Source of the DNA: Anaerolineales bacterium
GTDB taxonomy: Bacteria > Chloroflexota > Anaerolineae > Anaerolineales > VGOW01
DNA: 10,750 bases
Assembly (NCBI GenBank): GCA_919901875.1
Contig: CAKKQG010000289.1
Location: 1 to 10,750, forward strand
Direction: 5' to 3'
Positions within the stretch are counted from its first letter, which is position 1. Each line of letters starts with the position of its first letter. The translations under genes and the position numbers were made by a program. Below the pieces are notes generated by a model. That model was not told the origin of the DNA. It did not search any database and was given only the letters and a program-made list of their open reading frames with translations. Positions 1-6,332 of this stretch are shown here, one piece after another.

Positions 1-2580
1 CATCCCAATTGCCAACGCCATTGTCAATGCGGCAATCACTGAAATGAATCCGCCAAACTTAACAGAGTTGGGGCTGTATTTGAATCGCACCGTCCAGCCA
101 CGTTCACTGGCGTCGAGTTTCACTGCGCGGAAGTTGCCGTTGACGCGCATCAGCGTCACTTCTTTTTCGTTCTTTGGATCATCGCCGTAAGCGCGAACAA
201 ACGCCCGCCAATCTTTGGAATACGAGTCGGCGAGAATTAAAAATGATGTTTCGGCGGGGGCGGCACTCACGCTGACTTCAGTAGATCGGTAGTCGGAGAT
301 GTCGGCGGGGATGGGGTTGCATTGAGATGTGGTTAGTGCGGCGACCGAAGGGAGTGGCGGCATCCCTGAATCAAAAACTGCATAATGACGCGGATCATAA
401 TTTTGCAACGCATCCGCGAGATCAGATCGACTCATTCCACATCCAGTTGGCAAGGTGAAGGCGCGCGGTGTCACGCCGAGATTTTCATACACGCGCACTT
501 CGTTGTTGTAGACGAGTTTGTATTTGGGCGAGTTGATCTCGACGAGCGAGATGACATACTTAACATTTAAAAGATCGAGCAAGGGCGAATCGAGAGATTG
601 GAGATTGGAGATTGGGGCGATGCGGTTGTATTGCAGTTCGCTTTGCGGCTCGATGAGCGCCATGTAGTCGGCGTATTGTTTGGGGATGATCGAGTCGTAG
701 CCGCGCACGTCGTAGAGATCGAAGAACCAACCGACGTTAGCGTTGAACGGCTTGCGTCCATCGGGATCAAACGTGGTGAAGCGCCACAGCGTTTGATCTT
801 GTTTCAGGAATTGCACGACGGGCGGAACGTAATTTAAAATTTTCGGATCGGCGGATGCGTTGAAGCCCATGCCATTGATGATCAAATCCCCGGCGATCAC
901 CACTGCGGCTGCCGCCAACCAAATTTTTGTTGAACCGAATCGGCGCGCGGCGACTAACACCAAACCCGAAACGATGGCGATGAGGGCGAATTGCGCGAGC
1001 CACATCGCTTCGTAGGAGAAAAACATTTTGGCGTCAGCGAAGGCGGTGTTGGCGAGGGCGAGACGGTTTAAGAGATTGGAGATTGGAGATTGGAAGTTGG
1101 AGAAGTTGAAGTAGATGTAAACGAGTGAGGCAAGTGTGCCAATGCCGGTGAAGATAGTGATCAGTGAACAGTAATCAGTGAGGCGAGTCTTTTGATTGCG
1201 AATGTAATCAAGCCCAAAGCCTGCAAGGACGGTGATGGCGAGTGACAGGGGCCACACCCAACGAAAGGGAGAATGAAGTTGATTGAGGAATGGCAGATAA
1301 TAGATGAGTGCGTAGAGTGGCGAGCCGAAGATGAAGTTGAGGGAGAGGAAGGCGAGTAATGCAAAGAAAAGTTTTTGGTGCGTATTGCGTATTCCGTATT
1401 GCGTAAAGATGGAAATGAATCCGAAGAAGGCGAGTATCAACGGCAAGATGCCAAGGTATGCGCCGCCCTCGACGTAGTTTTTGATCCCCCAATCAATTCT
1501 GTTGATCGATTCGCCTAAAGCGTTTTTACTAACGGCTGTCCATTGCTGCGTGAACAGATCGAAGTAGGTGTGATGGCTTGGGTTGCCAAAAATGTTTGGA
1601 ACGAAGAAGGCGAGAACATGCCGAACAGGGTAAGCCCACCCCCGCACTTGATCGAGCGTGGCTGAACCGACGCGGAAGTTTTGACTCGTCACTTCAAACA
1701 ATGGCAGAAGTTGAACCGCGCCTAAGGCGATGCCCAACACAACCATTGAGAGGAGATAGATGGAGGGGCGTGAGAGATTAGAGATTAGGGATTGGACGCT
1801 TCGCGTGGAAGTTGGAAGTTGGAAATTGGAAAAGAAAAGTTGGAAAAGTTTGAAAGCGGAATACATACCCGCGATGAGCAATGTGTAATAAACAACTTCG
1901 GGATGTCCGGCGAGGATTTGAAAACCGAGTGCGACTCCACCTAAGATAACCCAAGGCAGTGATGAGGGTCTGCCGCCGAGAGCGGGGCGTTGGCGGACGA
2001 TCCATTCCACGCAGGCGAGAATCAGGGGCAGCCACACCACGCCCGCAATGATCATTACAAAAACCACGCTGACGATCATGAACAAACTGAATTCGTAAAT
2101 CAGCCCGCCGATGAACGCGGCGAATTTGCTTTGACCCAGTGAACGCAAAAAAATGTAGGCGAAGAGTCCCGCTAGAAAAAATTGCGAGACGATGAACCAG
2201 CCGTAAGCGTTTGGGATCGGAAGAATGTAGAAGAGGATCGAGAACGGATAAAGCGCGGAGTGCTGCCCCGTCGCCAGAAACGGCACGCCCGCGAATTGAT
2301 TCGGATTCCAAAGCGGCAGTTCGCCACTCTTGAGTGATTCAACGACGAATCGTTTCCAGGCATAATTTTCTAACAGCAGATCAGAAACGAGATCGTTGTG
2401 CGGCGTGGTGATATTGAATTGAGATTTTGCCGAAGCCCACGGCTCGATGAAGAAAAGATTGTCTGCGGGGATGAGAGTCTTGCCGCCGAAGGTGACTTGC
2501 CAAAAGAGGAAGAGGGGCAGAACGAGATAGGCGAGGGCGGCGAGGAGATCGGCGTGGTGTTGGCGAAGGAGGCGAGACAT
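1..2580 (-). CDS. YfhO-family multi-pass membrane glycosyltransferase (GT-C-like), 3' end cut by window edge
   Basis: The minus-strand frame is open for 860 codons from ATG 2578-2580 to the left edge; I checked every triplet and found no stop. It shows a first membrane helix (about residues 12-31), then a short loop with PADN (D40), where GT-C enzymes usually carry the catalytic Asp. Many hydrophobic helices follow (to about 560), then a soluble region (about 590-840), and a last helix begins near 842. This layout matches YfhO-family proteins, which in Firmicutes move a sugar from a polyprenyl-phosphate carrier to an extracytoplasmic acceptor; that role here is inferred. Only a short C-terminal tail should be missing. 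The start has no clear Shine-Dalgarno site, so an upstream GTG (2593-2595) remains possible. At least five heptanucleotide repeat blocks lie within the frame. The Dpm1-like gene 86 bp upstream probably makes the donor. Confidence 0.85.
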   Translation of the reverse strand, partial: MSRLLRQHHADLLAALAYLVLPLFLFWQVTFGGKTLIPADNLFFIEPWASAKSQFNITTPHNDLVSDLLLENYAWKRFVVESLKSGELPLWNPNQFAGVPFLATGQHSALYPFSILFYILPIPNAYGWFIVSQFFLAGLFAYIFLRSLGQSKFAAFIGGLIYEFSLFMIVSVVFVMIIAGVVWLPLILACVEWIVRQRPALGGRPSSLPWVILGGVALGFQILAGHPEVVYYTLLIAGMYSAFKLFQLFFSNFQLPTSTRSVQSLISNLSRPSIYLLSMVVLGIALGAVQLLPLFEVTSQNFRVGSATLDQVRGWAYPVRHVLAFFVPNIFGNPSHHTYFDLFTQQWTAVSKNALGESINRIDWGIKNYVEGGAYLGILPLILAFFGFISIFTQYGIRNTHQKLFFALLAFLSLNFIFGSPLYALIYYLPFLNQLHSPFRWVWPLSLAITVLAGFGLDYIRNQKTRLTDYCSLITIFTGIGTLASLVYIYFNFSNFQSPISNLLNRLALANTAFADAKMFFSYEAMWLAQFALIAIVSGLVLVAARRFGSTKIWLAAAAVVIAGDLIINGMGFNASADPKILNYVPPVVQFLKQDQTLWRFTTFDPDGRKPFNANVGWFFDLYDVRGYDSIIPKQYADYMALIEPQSELQYNRIAPISNLQSLDSPLLDLLNVKYVISLVEINSPKYKLVYNNEVRVYENLGVTPRAFTLPTGCGMSRSDLADALQNYDPRHYAVFDSGMPPLPSVAALTTSQCNPIPADISDYRSTEVSVSAAPAETSFLILADSYSKDWRAFVRAYGDDPKNEKEVTLMRVNGNFRAVKLDASERGWTVRFKYSPNSVKFGGFISVIAALTMALAIGM
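594..614. repeat. Heptanucleotide tandem repeat, GAGATTG x 3
   Basis: Three perfect copies of GAGATTG lie inside the YfhO frame. On the coding strand they read as PISNLQSL at about residues 656-663. Three 7-bp units equal seven codons, so the frame is kept. Confidence 0.9.
1072..1108. repeat. Heptanucleotide tandem repeat, GAGATTG x 3 followed by degenerate GAAGTTG units
   Basis: Three perfect GAGATTG units (1072-1092) are followed by GAAGTTG (1093-1099) and GAGAAGTTG (1100-1108). The coding strand reads FSNFQSPISNLL at about residues 493-504 of the YfhO protein, in the same codon phase as the copy at 594. Confidence 0.9.
1158..1178. repeat. Heptanucleotide tandem repeat, T(G/A)A(T/A)CAG x 3
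   Basis: The units TGATCAG, TGAACAG and TAATCAG follow directly on one another, again 21 bp inside the YfhO frame. This is a different heptamer sequence from the GAGATTG family but has the same 3 x 7 layout. Confidence 0.75.
1381..1401. repeat. Heptanucleotide tandem repeat, CGTATT(G/C) x 3
   Basis: The units CGTATTG, CGTATTC and CGTATTG lie inside the YfhO frame and read as TQYGIRN on the coding strand. This is a third heptamer family with a 21-bp, frame-preserving length. Confidence 0.8.
1774..1828. repeat. Compound heptanucleotide repeat with an embedded 12-bp palindromic motif
   Basis: GAGATTA x 2 and GGGATTG (1774-1794) are followed by an insert containing ACGCTTCGCGTG (1796-1807), then GAAGTTG x 2 and GAAATTG (1808-1828). 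The coding strand reads FSNFQLP, then TSTRSV, then QSLISNL at about residues 250-269 of the YfhO protein. Confidence 0.85.
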
Positions 2581-2588
2581 GAGATAAG

Positions 2589-2618
2589 GTGACACGCTTC
2601 GCGTGACAAGGTGACAGG
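2589..2618. repeat. Degenerate GTGACA repeat with an embedded ACGCTTCGCGTG palindrome
   Basis: Three GTGACA copies surround a CACGC-TTC-GCGTG hairpin. The 12-bp core at 2594-2605 is identical to the core at 1796-1807. The block lies in the leader of the YfhO gene. In the same leader, 2619-2642 shows nothing further that I recognise. Confidence 0.7.
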
Positions 2619-2642
2619 ATGAGAGTCGGCATCACCGAGATT

Positions 2643-2670
2643 TCATCTTGTCATCTTATCATCTTGTCAT
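2643..2670. repeat. 8-bp tandem repeat TCATCTT(G/A) x 3.5 at the 3' end of the Dpm1-like gene
   Basis: The units TCATCTTG, TCATCTTA and TCATCTTG, followed by TCAT, run directly into the coding end. The TGA stop of the Dpm1-like gene (TCA at 2667-2669 on the plus strand) is part of the last partial unit. Confidence 0.85.
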
Positions 2671-3407
2671 GTTCTTCTATCTTTCGGACTCAATCCGCCA
2701 TGCTTCATCCTCACTTGCCATGTTCGTATTGCTGCTTCGAGCTTTACGGGGATGCTCATCTTGGATTTGCCGATGCGACGATCTTCAAAATAGATCGGCA
2801 ACTCTAACACGCGGTATCCAAGTTTCTCGGTGATGTATGCCATCTCGACTTGAAAGACATAACCGTTGGAGTGAACGCGATCCAGACCAATGCCGAGCAA
2901 CGTGTCGCGCTTCCACGCTTTGAAACCCGCCGTTGTATCGTGCGTGCTAATTCCTAAAATGATTCGTGTGTAAAGGCTGTTGGCGAACCAACTCAACAAA
3001 TATCGCCCAAACTCCCAGCGCTCATCCACTTTGCCGCCCGGCACGTAGCGCGAGCCGACGACCACATCATAACTTTTAGTTTGGTCGATCATGTGCGGGA
3101 TGTAAGACGGTGAATGAGAGAAGTCACAATCCATTTGCACGATCACGTCGGCGCCACCTTTGATCGCCTGCGTGAATCCTTCGATGTAGGCGGTGCCGAG
3201 TCCGCTTTTGCCTTCACGATGGATCACGGTGATGCGGTCTCTGTTTCCTTGAGCGAGTTCGTCGGCAACTTTTCCTGTGCCATCGGGTGAGTTGTCATCT
3301 ACAATCAAGATCGAAAGATCATTTAAAGACGAGGCGAGCAACGCCGAAACCATTTTGGGAAGGTTGTCGGCTTCGTTATAGGTAGGAAGAACAATGGTTA
3401 TTTTCAT
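2667..3407 (-). CDS. Polyprenol-phosphate mannosyltransferase-like GT2 glycosyltransferase (Dpm1 type)
   Basis: This is a 246-residue family 2 glycosyltransferase of the dolichol/polyprenol-phosphate sugar synthase type. It shows an N-terminal PTYNEADNL (8-16), the nucleotide-binding DDNSPDGT (37-44), GKSGLGTAY (66-74) and the metal-binding DxD motif D93-C-D95 followed by [14 protein letters not shown] near residue 215 is also typical. There is no C-terminal membrane domain, so it matches the short, cytoplasmic-face Dpm1 form, which moves mannose or another hexose from a nucleotide sugar to polyprenyl phosphate. The sugar cannot be told from sequence. It starts at ATG 3405-3407 without a clear Shine-Dalgarno site. 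A terminator for the upstream operon ends only 11 bp before its start. It lies 86 bp upstream of the YfhO-type gene on the same strand, which suggests it supplies the lipid-linked donor. Confidence 0.93.
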   Translation of the reverse strand: MKITIVLPTYNEADNLPKMVSALLASSLNDLSILIVDDNSPDGTGKVADELAQGNRDRITVIHREGKSGLGTAYIEGFTQAIKGGADVIVQMDCDFSHSPSYIPHMIDQTKSYDVVVGSRYVPGGKVDERWEFGRYLLSWFANSLYTRIILGISTHDTTAGFKAWKRDTLLGIGLDRVHSNGYVFQVEMAYITEKLGYRVLELPIYFEDRRIGKSKMSIPVKLEAAIRTWQVRMKHGGLSPKDRRT

Positions 3408-3418
3408 TTCGCAGGCAG

Positions 3419-3467
3419 AAAAAAAGACCGCATCGTCCGGGACCGGTTTCCCAAGCGACGAGCGGTC
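3419..3467 (-). terminator. Rho-independent terminator of the roadblock-V4R-receiver operon
   Basis: On the minus strand GACCGCTCGTC (from 3467) pairs with GACGATGCGGTC (to 3426), with one bulged base. The loop has a small internal GGG...CCC pairing. It is followed by seven T residues (3425-3419). It lies 23 bp after the stop codon at 3490 and only 11 bp before the Dpm1-like start at 3407. Confidence 0.85.
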
Positions 3468-3489
3468 GCGACGTCATCCATGTTGGATG

Positions 3490-4347
3490 TCAGTGTGGTG
3501 CGCTTAGCACTTCTTTCCTGAGGGCGTCTAAATCGTCGCGCGACGACTCCTCGCTTGCATTGATTCTTCGCAGATTCAAAGATAATTTCTCCCGATCGCT
3601 GATCGCCGGATTATTTCGATCTTTAACTGGATAGAAATAATCTATGCTTTGAGACAACCGGTTGCGAATCCGGGTTTCAATGTCGCGCGCCCGCGATTCG
3701 GTGGTGATGATGATCAGTTCTTCGGGGGATATGTGACCAATGAAATCACCCTCGCGTCGTTCTTCCTTGATGAAGTTGCTGACCATAAAACTTATAGCCC
3801 GCAATACATCATCGGCGGCGATAAACCCATAGCGGTTACGGAAATGATTCAAGTTTTTCACGCCTGCTACTAAAACCGCCTCTCCCGAAACCGCATTGAG
3901 ATTGGCGAGCTGTTCCTCCACCAATTTACCTTCCGCCAAACCGGTGACGGCATTGATAAGCACTTTTTGATCGGCGCGGTTGAGAGCGTTACGAACGCGC
4001 AGGCGCAGTTCTTGAATATCAAATGGCTTGGTAATGTAGTCCACAACGCCCAACTCTAACCCGTGCAATTTATCATCACGGTCACGGCGTTCAGTTAAAA
4101 AAATAATGGGGATTGATTTGGTGTGGCGGTTGGCGCGGATACGGCGGCAAACTTCATAGCCATCTATATCGGGCAAGCGAATATCTAAAACGACGATGTG
4201 AGGAGATTTTTCTTGACAGAGGCGGACACCGTCTTCGCCCCAGGCCGCAGTCAAAACATCATAACCCTGAACGCGGAAGTAAGCATTCAGCATCTCGGCT
4301 AAGTCGAGATCATCTTCCACGATCAAGATAGATTGTTTTTCGGCCAC
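3490..4347 (-). CDS. Response regulator: receiver domain plus degenerate GGDEF domain
   Basis: A 285-residue protein. Residues 1-122 form a receiver domain with acidic pocket E11-D12-D13, phospho-acceptor D55 (VVLDIRLPDIDG), T85 and K107 (TKPF), so phosphorylation should work. Residues about 126-240 follow the GGDEF fold: NAVTGLAEGKLVEEQL replaces DxLTGLxNRR, and the signature position reads SPEEL (207-211) where GGDEF is expected. The metal and substrate residues are therefore lost and diguanylate cyclase activity is unlikely; a binding or protein-interaction role is inferred. The start is GTG 4345-4347, chosen because GGAGG (CCTCC at 4355-4359) sits 7 nt upstream. It is the third gene of the operon, 16 bp after the V4R gene, and is followed by a terminator. 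Confidence 0.9.
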   Translation of the reverse strand: MAEKQSILIVEDDLDLAEMLNAYFRVQGYDVLTAAWGEDGVRLCQEKSPHIVVLDIRLPDIDGYEVCRRIRANRHTKSIPIIFLTERRDRDDKLHGLELGVVDYITKPFDIQELRLRVRNALNRADQKVLINAVTGLAEGKLVEEQLANLNAVSGEAVLVAGVKNLNHFRNRYGFIAADDVLRAISFMVSNFIKEERREGDFIGHISPEELIIITTESRARDIETRIRNRLSQSIDYFYPVKDRNNPAISDREKLSLNLRRINASEESSRDDLDALRKEVLSAPH

Positions 4348-4363
4348 GCACGGGCCTCCGCTA

Positions 4364-4999
4364 TTAGTCTATGGGTTCTTTTTGGATGATGAAGCTGCAC
4401 ACCGCATCGCCCATGGCAACGCACTTATCTTCGTTGACACGGAATTCGTGACCACCGGACACCCATTTGAAAGCTTCTTGCAAGAGACCTGTCGCGGTGT
4501 AACACACTGGTTTATCAGACTTGCGCCCCCAGCAGCAGGGGCATTTGTGGATGGTGTAGACGTAATCGTTATCGATCTCTTCCACCGTTGAGTATTGATC
4601 GGAAACTTGGGAGAAAACTTTTGCCATGGAAGGAAGAGCCACTTTGATCTTGACCGGCAATGGCAAGACTTTGAATGCCATATCACCTATTCCGGCGAGT
4701 GCGCCGAAGTTCTTTAGACCCTGGGCAAATGTGGCGCGCCCGGCGCGAAGCGCCAACCCACGCCCACCACGCGGACCATACATCTCCTCTAATGCGGCAT
4801 GAAGCGCGGAGTAATCAGAAAAATCAAAATCCCGTTCCAGGTCCTCCGGCGGATAGTTGTCGATCAGACGTTGCAGGTTCGCCATGTTAAGAATGGCATT
4901 TAAACCATTCTTGCCCATCACTTCCTCCATGGCAAGGATGGTGATGCGAGCAAATCTATTAGGATAAGTCAAACCACTCTTGGGGATAGTAACAGTCAC
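4364..4999 (-). CDS. V4R-domain protein
   Basis: A 211-residue soluble protein. The C-terminal third carries the cysteine pattern of the V4R (4-vinyl reductase) small-molecule/metal-binding fold: C153-x-C155-C156, C166, then NEDKCVAMGDAVCSFII with C193 and C201. The N-terminal half (ARITILAMEEVMGKNGLNAIL and a YGPRGGRGLALRAGR stretch) resembles V4R proteins of Chloroflexota that act as ligand sensors rather than chlorophyll-pathway enzymes; a sensory role is inferred from family and context. The start is GTG 4997-4999, supported by GGAGG (CCTCC at 5005-5009) 5 nt upstream. It lies 18 bp after the roadblock gene and 16 bp before the receiver gene, so the three are co-transcribed. Confidence 0.85.
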   Translation of the reverse strand: MTVTIPKSGLTYPNRFARITILAMEEVMGKNGLNAILNMANLQRLIDNYPPEDLERDFDFSDYSALHAALEEMYGPRGGRGLALRAGRATFAQGLKNFGALAGIGDMAFKVLPLPVKIKVALPSMAKVFSQVSDQYSTVEEIDNDYVYTIHKCPCCWGRKSDKPVCYTATGLLQEAFKWVSGGHEFRVNEDKCVAMGDAVCSFIIQKEPID

Positions 5000-5017
5000 A
5001 GTCGCCTCCGAAGAACC

Positions 5018-5389
5018 CTAAATCATCTTCGCCAAATCACTTACGGCTCGACGCATATCGAGCAACAACAAGCCAAGTTTCGCATCTTTTCGAGCAAGAA
5101 CCGTCAACACCGCCTCTGCCCCAACCGCCATGAGGAACACATAACCGTTCTCACCTTTGATATAAACTTGATCAAGAACACCGCGACCTAACTCTATGGC
5201 AATGCGCTCACCTAAGGACAACATCGCTGCCGACATTGCGGAAACCCTATCTTCTTCTACCTCACGTGGTAGAGCGGATGCCATTGTTAAACCATCAACA
5301 CTTACGACAGCCGCAGCTTCAACATCGGGTGAGCTAACTTGTAATTCGCGTAAGCGGTCTACCATCGTTTCGGTGCGAGATTTACTCAA
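5018..5389 (-). CDS. Roadblock/LC7-domain protein
   Basis: A 123-residue single-domain roadblock/LC7 protein. It shows the N-terminal helix MVDRLRELQ, the strand VEAAAVVSVDGLTMAS, the helix SAMSAAMLSLGERIAIEL, the strands VLDQVYIKGENGYVFLMAVG and AVLTVLARKDAKLGLLLLDM, and a C-terminal helix. This is the full domain and little else. Bacterial family members such as MglB regulate small Ras-like GTPases, but no GTPase gene is in the window. The start is TTG 5387-5389, supported by AAGGAG (CTCCTT at 5397-5402) 7 nt upstream; the next ATG (5363-5365, residue 9) has no such site and would clip the first helix. It is the first gene of the operon and has its own promoter about 60 bp upstream. Confidence 0.9.
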   Translation of the reverse strand: MSKSRTETMVDRLRELQVSSPDVEAAAVVSVDGLTMASALPREVEEDRVSAMSAAMLSLGERIAIELGRGVLDQVYIKGENGYVFLMAVGAEAVLTVLARKDAKLGLLLLDMRRAVSDLAKMI

Positions 5390-5447
5390 AGCGCGTCTCC
5401 TTCCCTGATCTCAGATCATTCTTTTAAATAATGGATTAGCGTTGAGT

Positions 5448-5476
5448 AATTTAGCATAACGCTATAGGCTTGTCAA
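5448..5476 (-). promoter_or_regulatory. Sigma70-like promoter of the roadblock-V4R-receiver operon
   Basis: On the minus strand there is a perfect TTGACA (TGTCAA at 5471-5476), a 17-bp spacer, and TAAATT (AATTTA at 5448-5453; 4 of 6 to TATAAT). Transcription would begin near 5441, giving a leader of about 50 nt. Confidence 0.75.
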
Positions 5477-5507
5477 ATGCGCCGCGCAGTAAACGTCTCG
5501 TGAAATA

Positions 5508-5535
5508 TTGATTATATGGTAAAGTCAATTTAAAT
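5508..5535 (+). promoter_or_regulatory. Possible promoter of the DedA gene
   Basis: TTGATT (5508-5513), a 16-bp spacer and TTAAAT (5530-5535) each match the sigma70 consensus at 4 of 6 positions. The Shine-Dalgarno GAGG (5546-5549) lies 8 nt before the ATG. The region is AT-rich, so a chance match is possible. Confidence 0.4.
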
Positions 5536-5557
5536 CTTTTAGATCGAGGTCGAATCA

Positions 5558-6235
5558 ATGACAGAAATAATTACCGAATGGATCACGCATTACGGATCCA
5601 CAGTGGGATACGTAATCTTGTTCGCCATCATTTTCGCCGAGTCGGGTTTGTTTTTTGGTTTCTTTCTTCCGGGCGATAGCTTGCTTCTTACTGTTGGGCT
5701 GCTCGCCTCGCGTGGCTTTATGAGTATGTGGGTGCTGTTGCCGTTGTTATTCATCGCCGCCGTGTTGGGTGATAACGTCGGCTATTGGTTCGGCGCAAAA
5801 ACCGGACCCCGTATTTTCACTCGCGAAGAATCGTTATTGTTTAAACCAAAAAATCTGTTGGCGGCGAAAGCATTTTACGAAAAGCATGGTGGCAAAACGA
5901 TTGTCCTGGCGCGTTTCATGCCGTTCATCCGAACTTTTGCACCTATTGTTGCCGGGGCAGTTGAGATGAACTATCGCAGCTTTTTTATTTACAACTTGTT
6001 TGGCGGCGCCTTGTGGGCAGTCGGCGTCACCGTACTCGGTTATTTGGTGGGTTACTTTTTTGGGCAAGTGGAAGGGATGGATAAATACTTTACGCTGATA
6101 GTGATCGCCGTCATCTTCATTTCCGCGTTACCGGCAATGATCCATGTTTGGAATGACAGCCGCCACGAAATTTTTGCGTGGATTCGGAGATTGTTTAATC
6201 GTCGCGCCGTGCGTGACACGGAATCCGATTTGTAG
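5558..6235 (+). CDS. DedA/SNARE-associated-family membrane protein
   Basis: A 225-residue integral membrane protein of the DedA superfamily, whose members act in undecaprenyl-phosphate or phospholipid transport across the membrane. Family motifs are present: E28 in FAESGLFFGFFLPGDSLL with PGD at 38-40, GDNVGYWFGAKTG (71-83), and the re-entrant arginine motif ARFMPFIRTFAPIVAGA with R119 and R125. Hydrophobic segments lie near 15-37, 52-72, 133-165 and 177-198, and the C-terminal tail is basic (RRLFNRR). Length is normal for the family. ATG 5558-5560 is preceded by GAGG at 8 nt. It is monocistronic: divergent from the signalling operon and closed by a strong terminator. A link to polyprenyl-phosphate recycling for the Dpm1/YfhO pair is possible but speculative. 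Confidence 0.93.
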   Translation: MTEIITEWITHYGSTVGYVILFAIIFAESGLFFGFFLPGDSLLLTVGLLASRGFMSMWVLLPLLFIAAVLGDNVGYWFGAKTGPRIFTREESLLFKPKNLLAAKAFYEKHGGKTIVLARFMPFIRTFAPIVAGAVEMNYRSFFIYNLFGGALWAVGVTVLGYLVGYFFGQVEGMDKYFTLIVIAVIFISALPAMIHVWNDSRHEIFAWIRRLFNRRAVRDTESDL

Positions 6236-6236
6236 C

Positions 6237-6253
6237 GCAAATTGCCAATTTGC
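6237..6253. repeat. Small palindrome GCAAATT-GCC-AATTTGC
   Basis: A perfect 7-bp stem with a 3-nt loop begins 1 bp after the DedA stop. It is probably a dispersed intergenic repeat unit; it has no T tract of its own. Confidence 0.7.
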
Positions 6254-6260
6254 ATTACGA

Positions 6261-6298
6261 AAAACGGCGCAAGAATTCTCTTGCGCCGTTTTATTTTT
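6261..6298. terminator. Strong, probably bidirectional rho-independent terminator
   Basis: AAAACGGCGCAAG (6261-6273) pairs perfectly with CTTGCGCCGTTTT (6280-6292) over a 6-nt loop. On the plus strand it ends in TTTTATTTTT, suited to the DedA gene. On the minus strand a run of five T follows the stem, so it may also stop transcription of the lipoprotein gene. Confidence 0.92.
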
Positions 6299-6319
6299 AA
6301 ACCCGCGCAGGCGGGTTTT
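6299..6319. terminator. Second hairpin with terminator form
   Basis: AAACCCGC (6299-6306) pairs with GCGGGTTT (6311-6318) over a 4-nt loop and ends in a short T run. It directly follows the stronger terminator and may be a back-up, or the minus-strand terminator of the lipoprotein gene. Confidence 0.6.
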
Positions 6320-6332
6320 GCCTCGTGGTGCG

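Noticed and set aside
594..1828. CRISPR array or other spaced-repeat locus
   Set aside because: The units are 7 bp and directly tandem, without regular spacers, and lie in a coding frame.
1778..2311. A 177-codon minus-strand open frame, and several shorter frames on both strands between 385 and 2600
   Set aside because: They lie in other frames of the continuous 860-codon YfhO frame, show no domain or hydrophobic pattern, and are read from repeat-rich sequence.
1..2580. Possible frameshifted or pseudogene YfhO, because repeats interrupt it
   Set aside because: All triplets from 2580 to 1 were read and none is a stop; the gene is only cut by the window edge.
3490..4347. Active diguanylate cyclase
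   Set aside because: The GGDEF signature is SPEEL and the neighbouring catalytic positions are also changed.
5363..5365. ATG at residue 9 as the start of the roadblock protein
   Set aside because: The TTG at 5387-5389 has AAGGAG at ideal spacing and keeps the full first helix.
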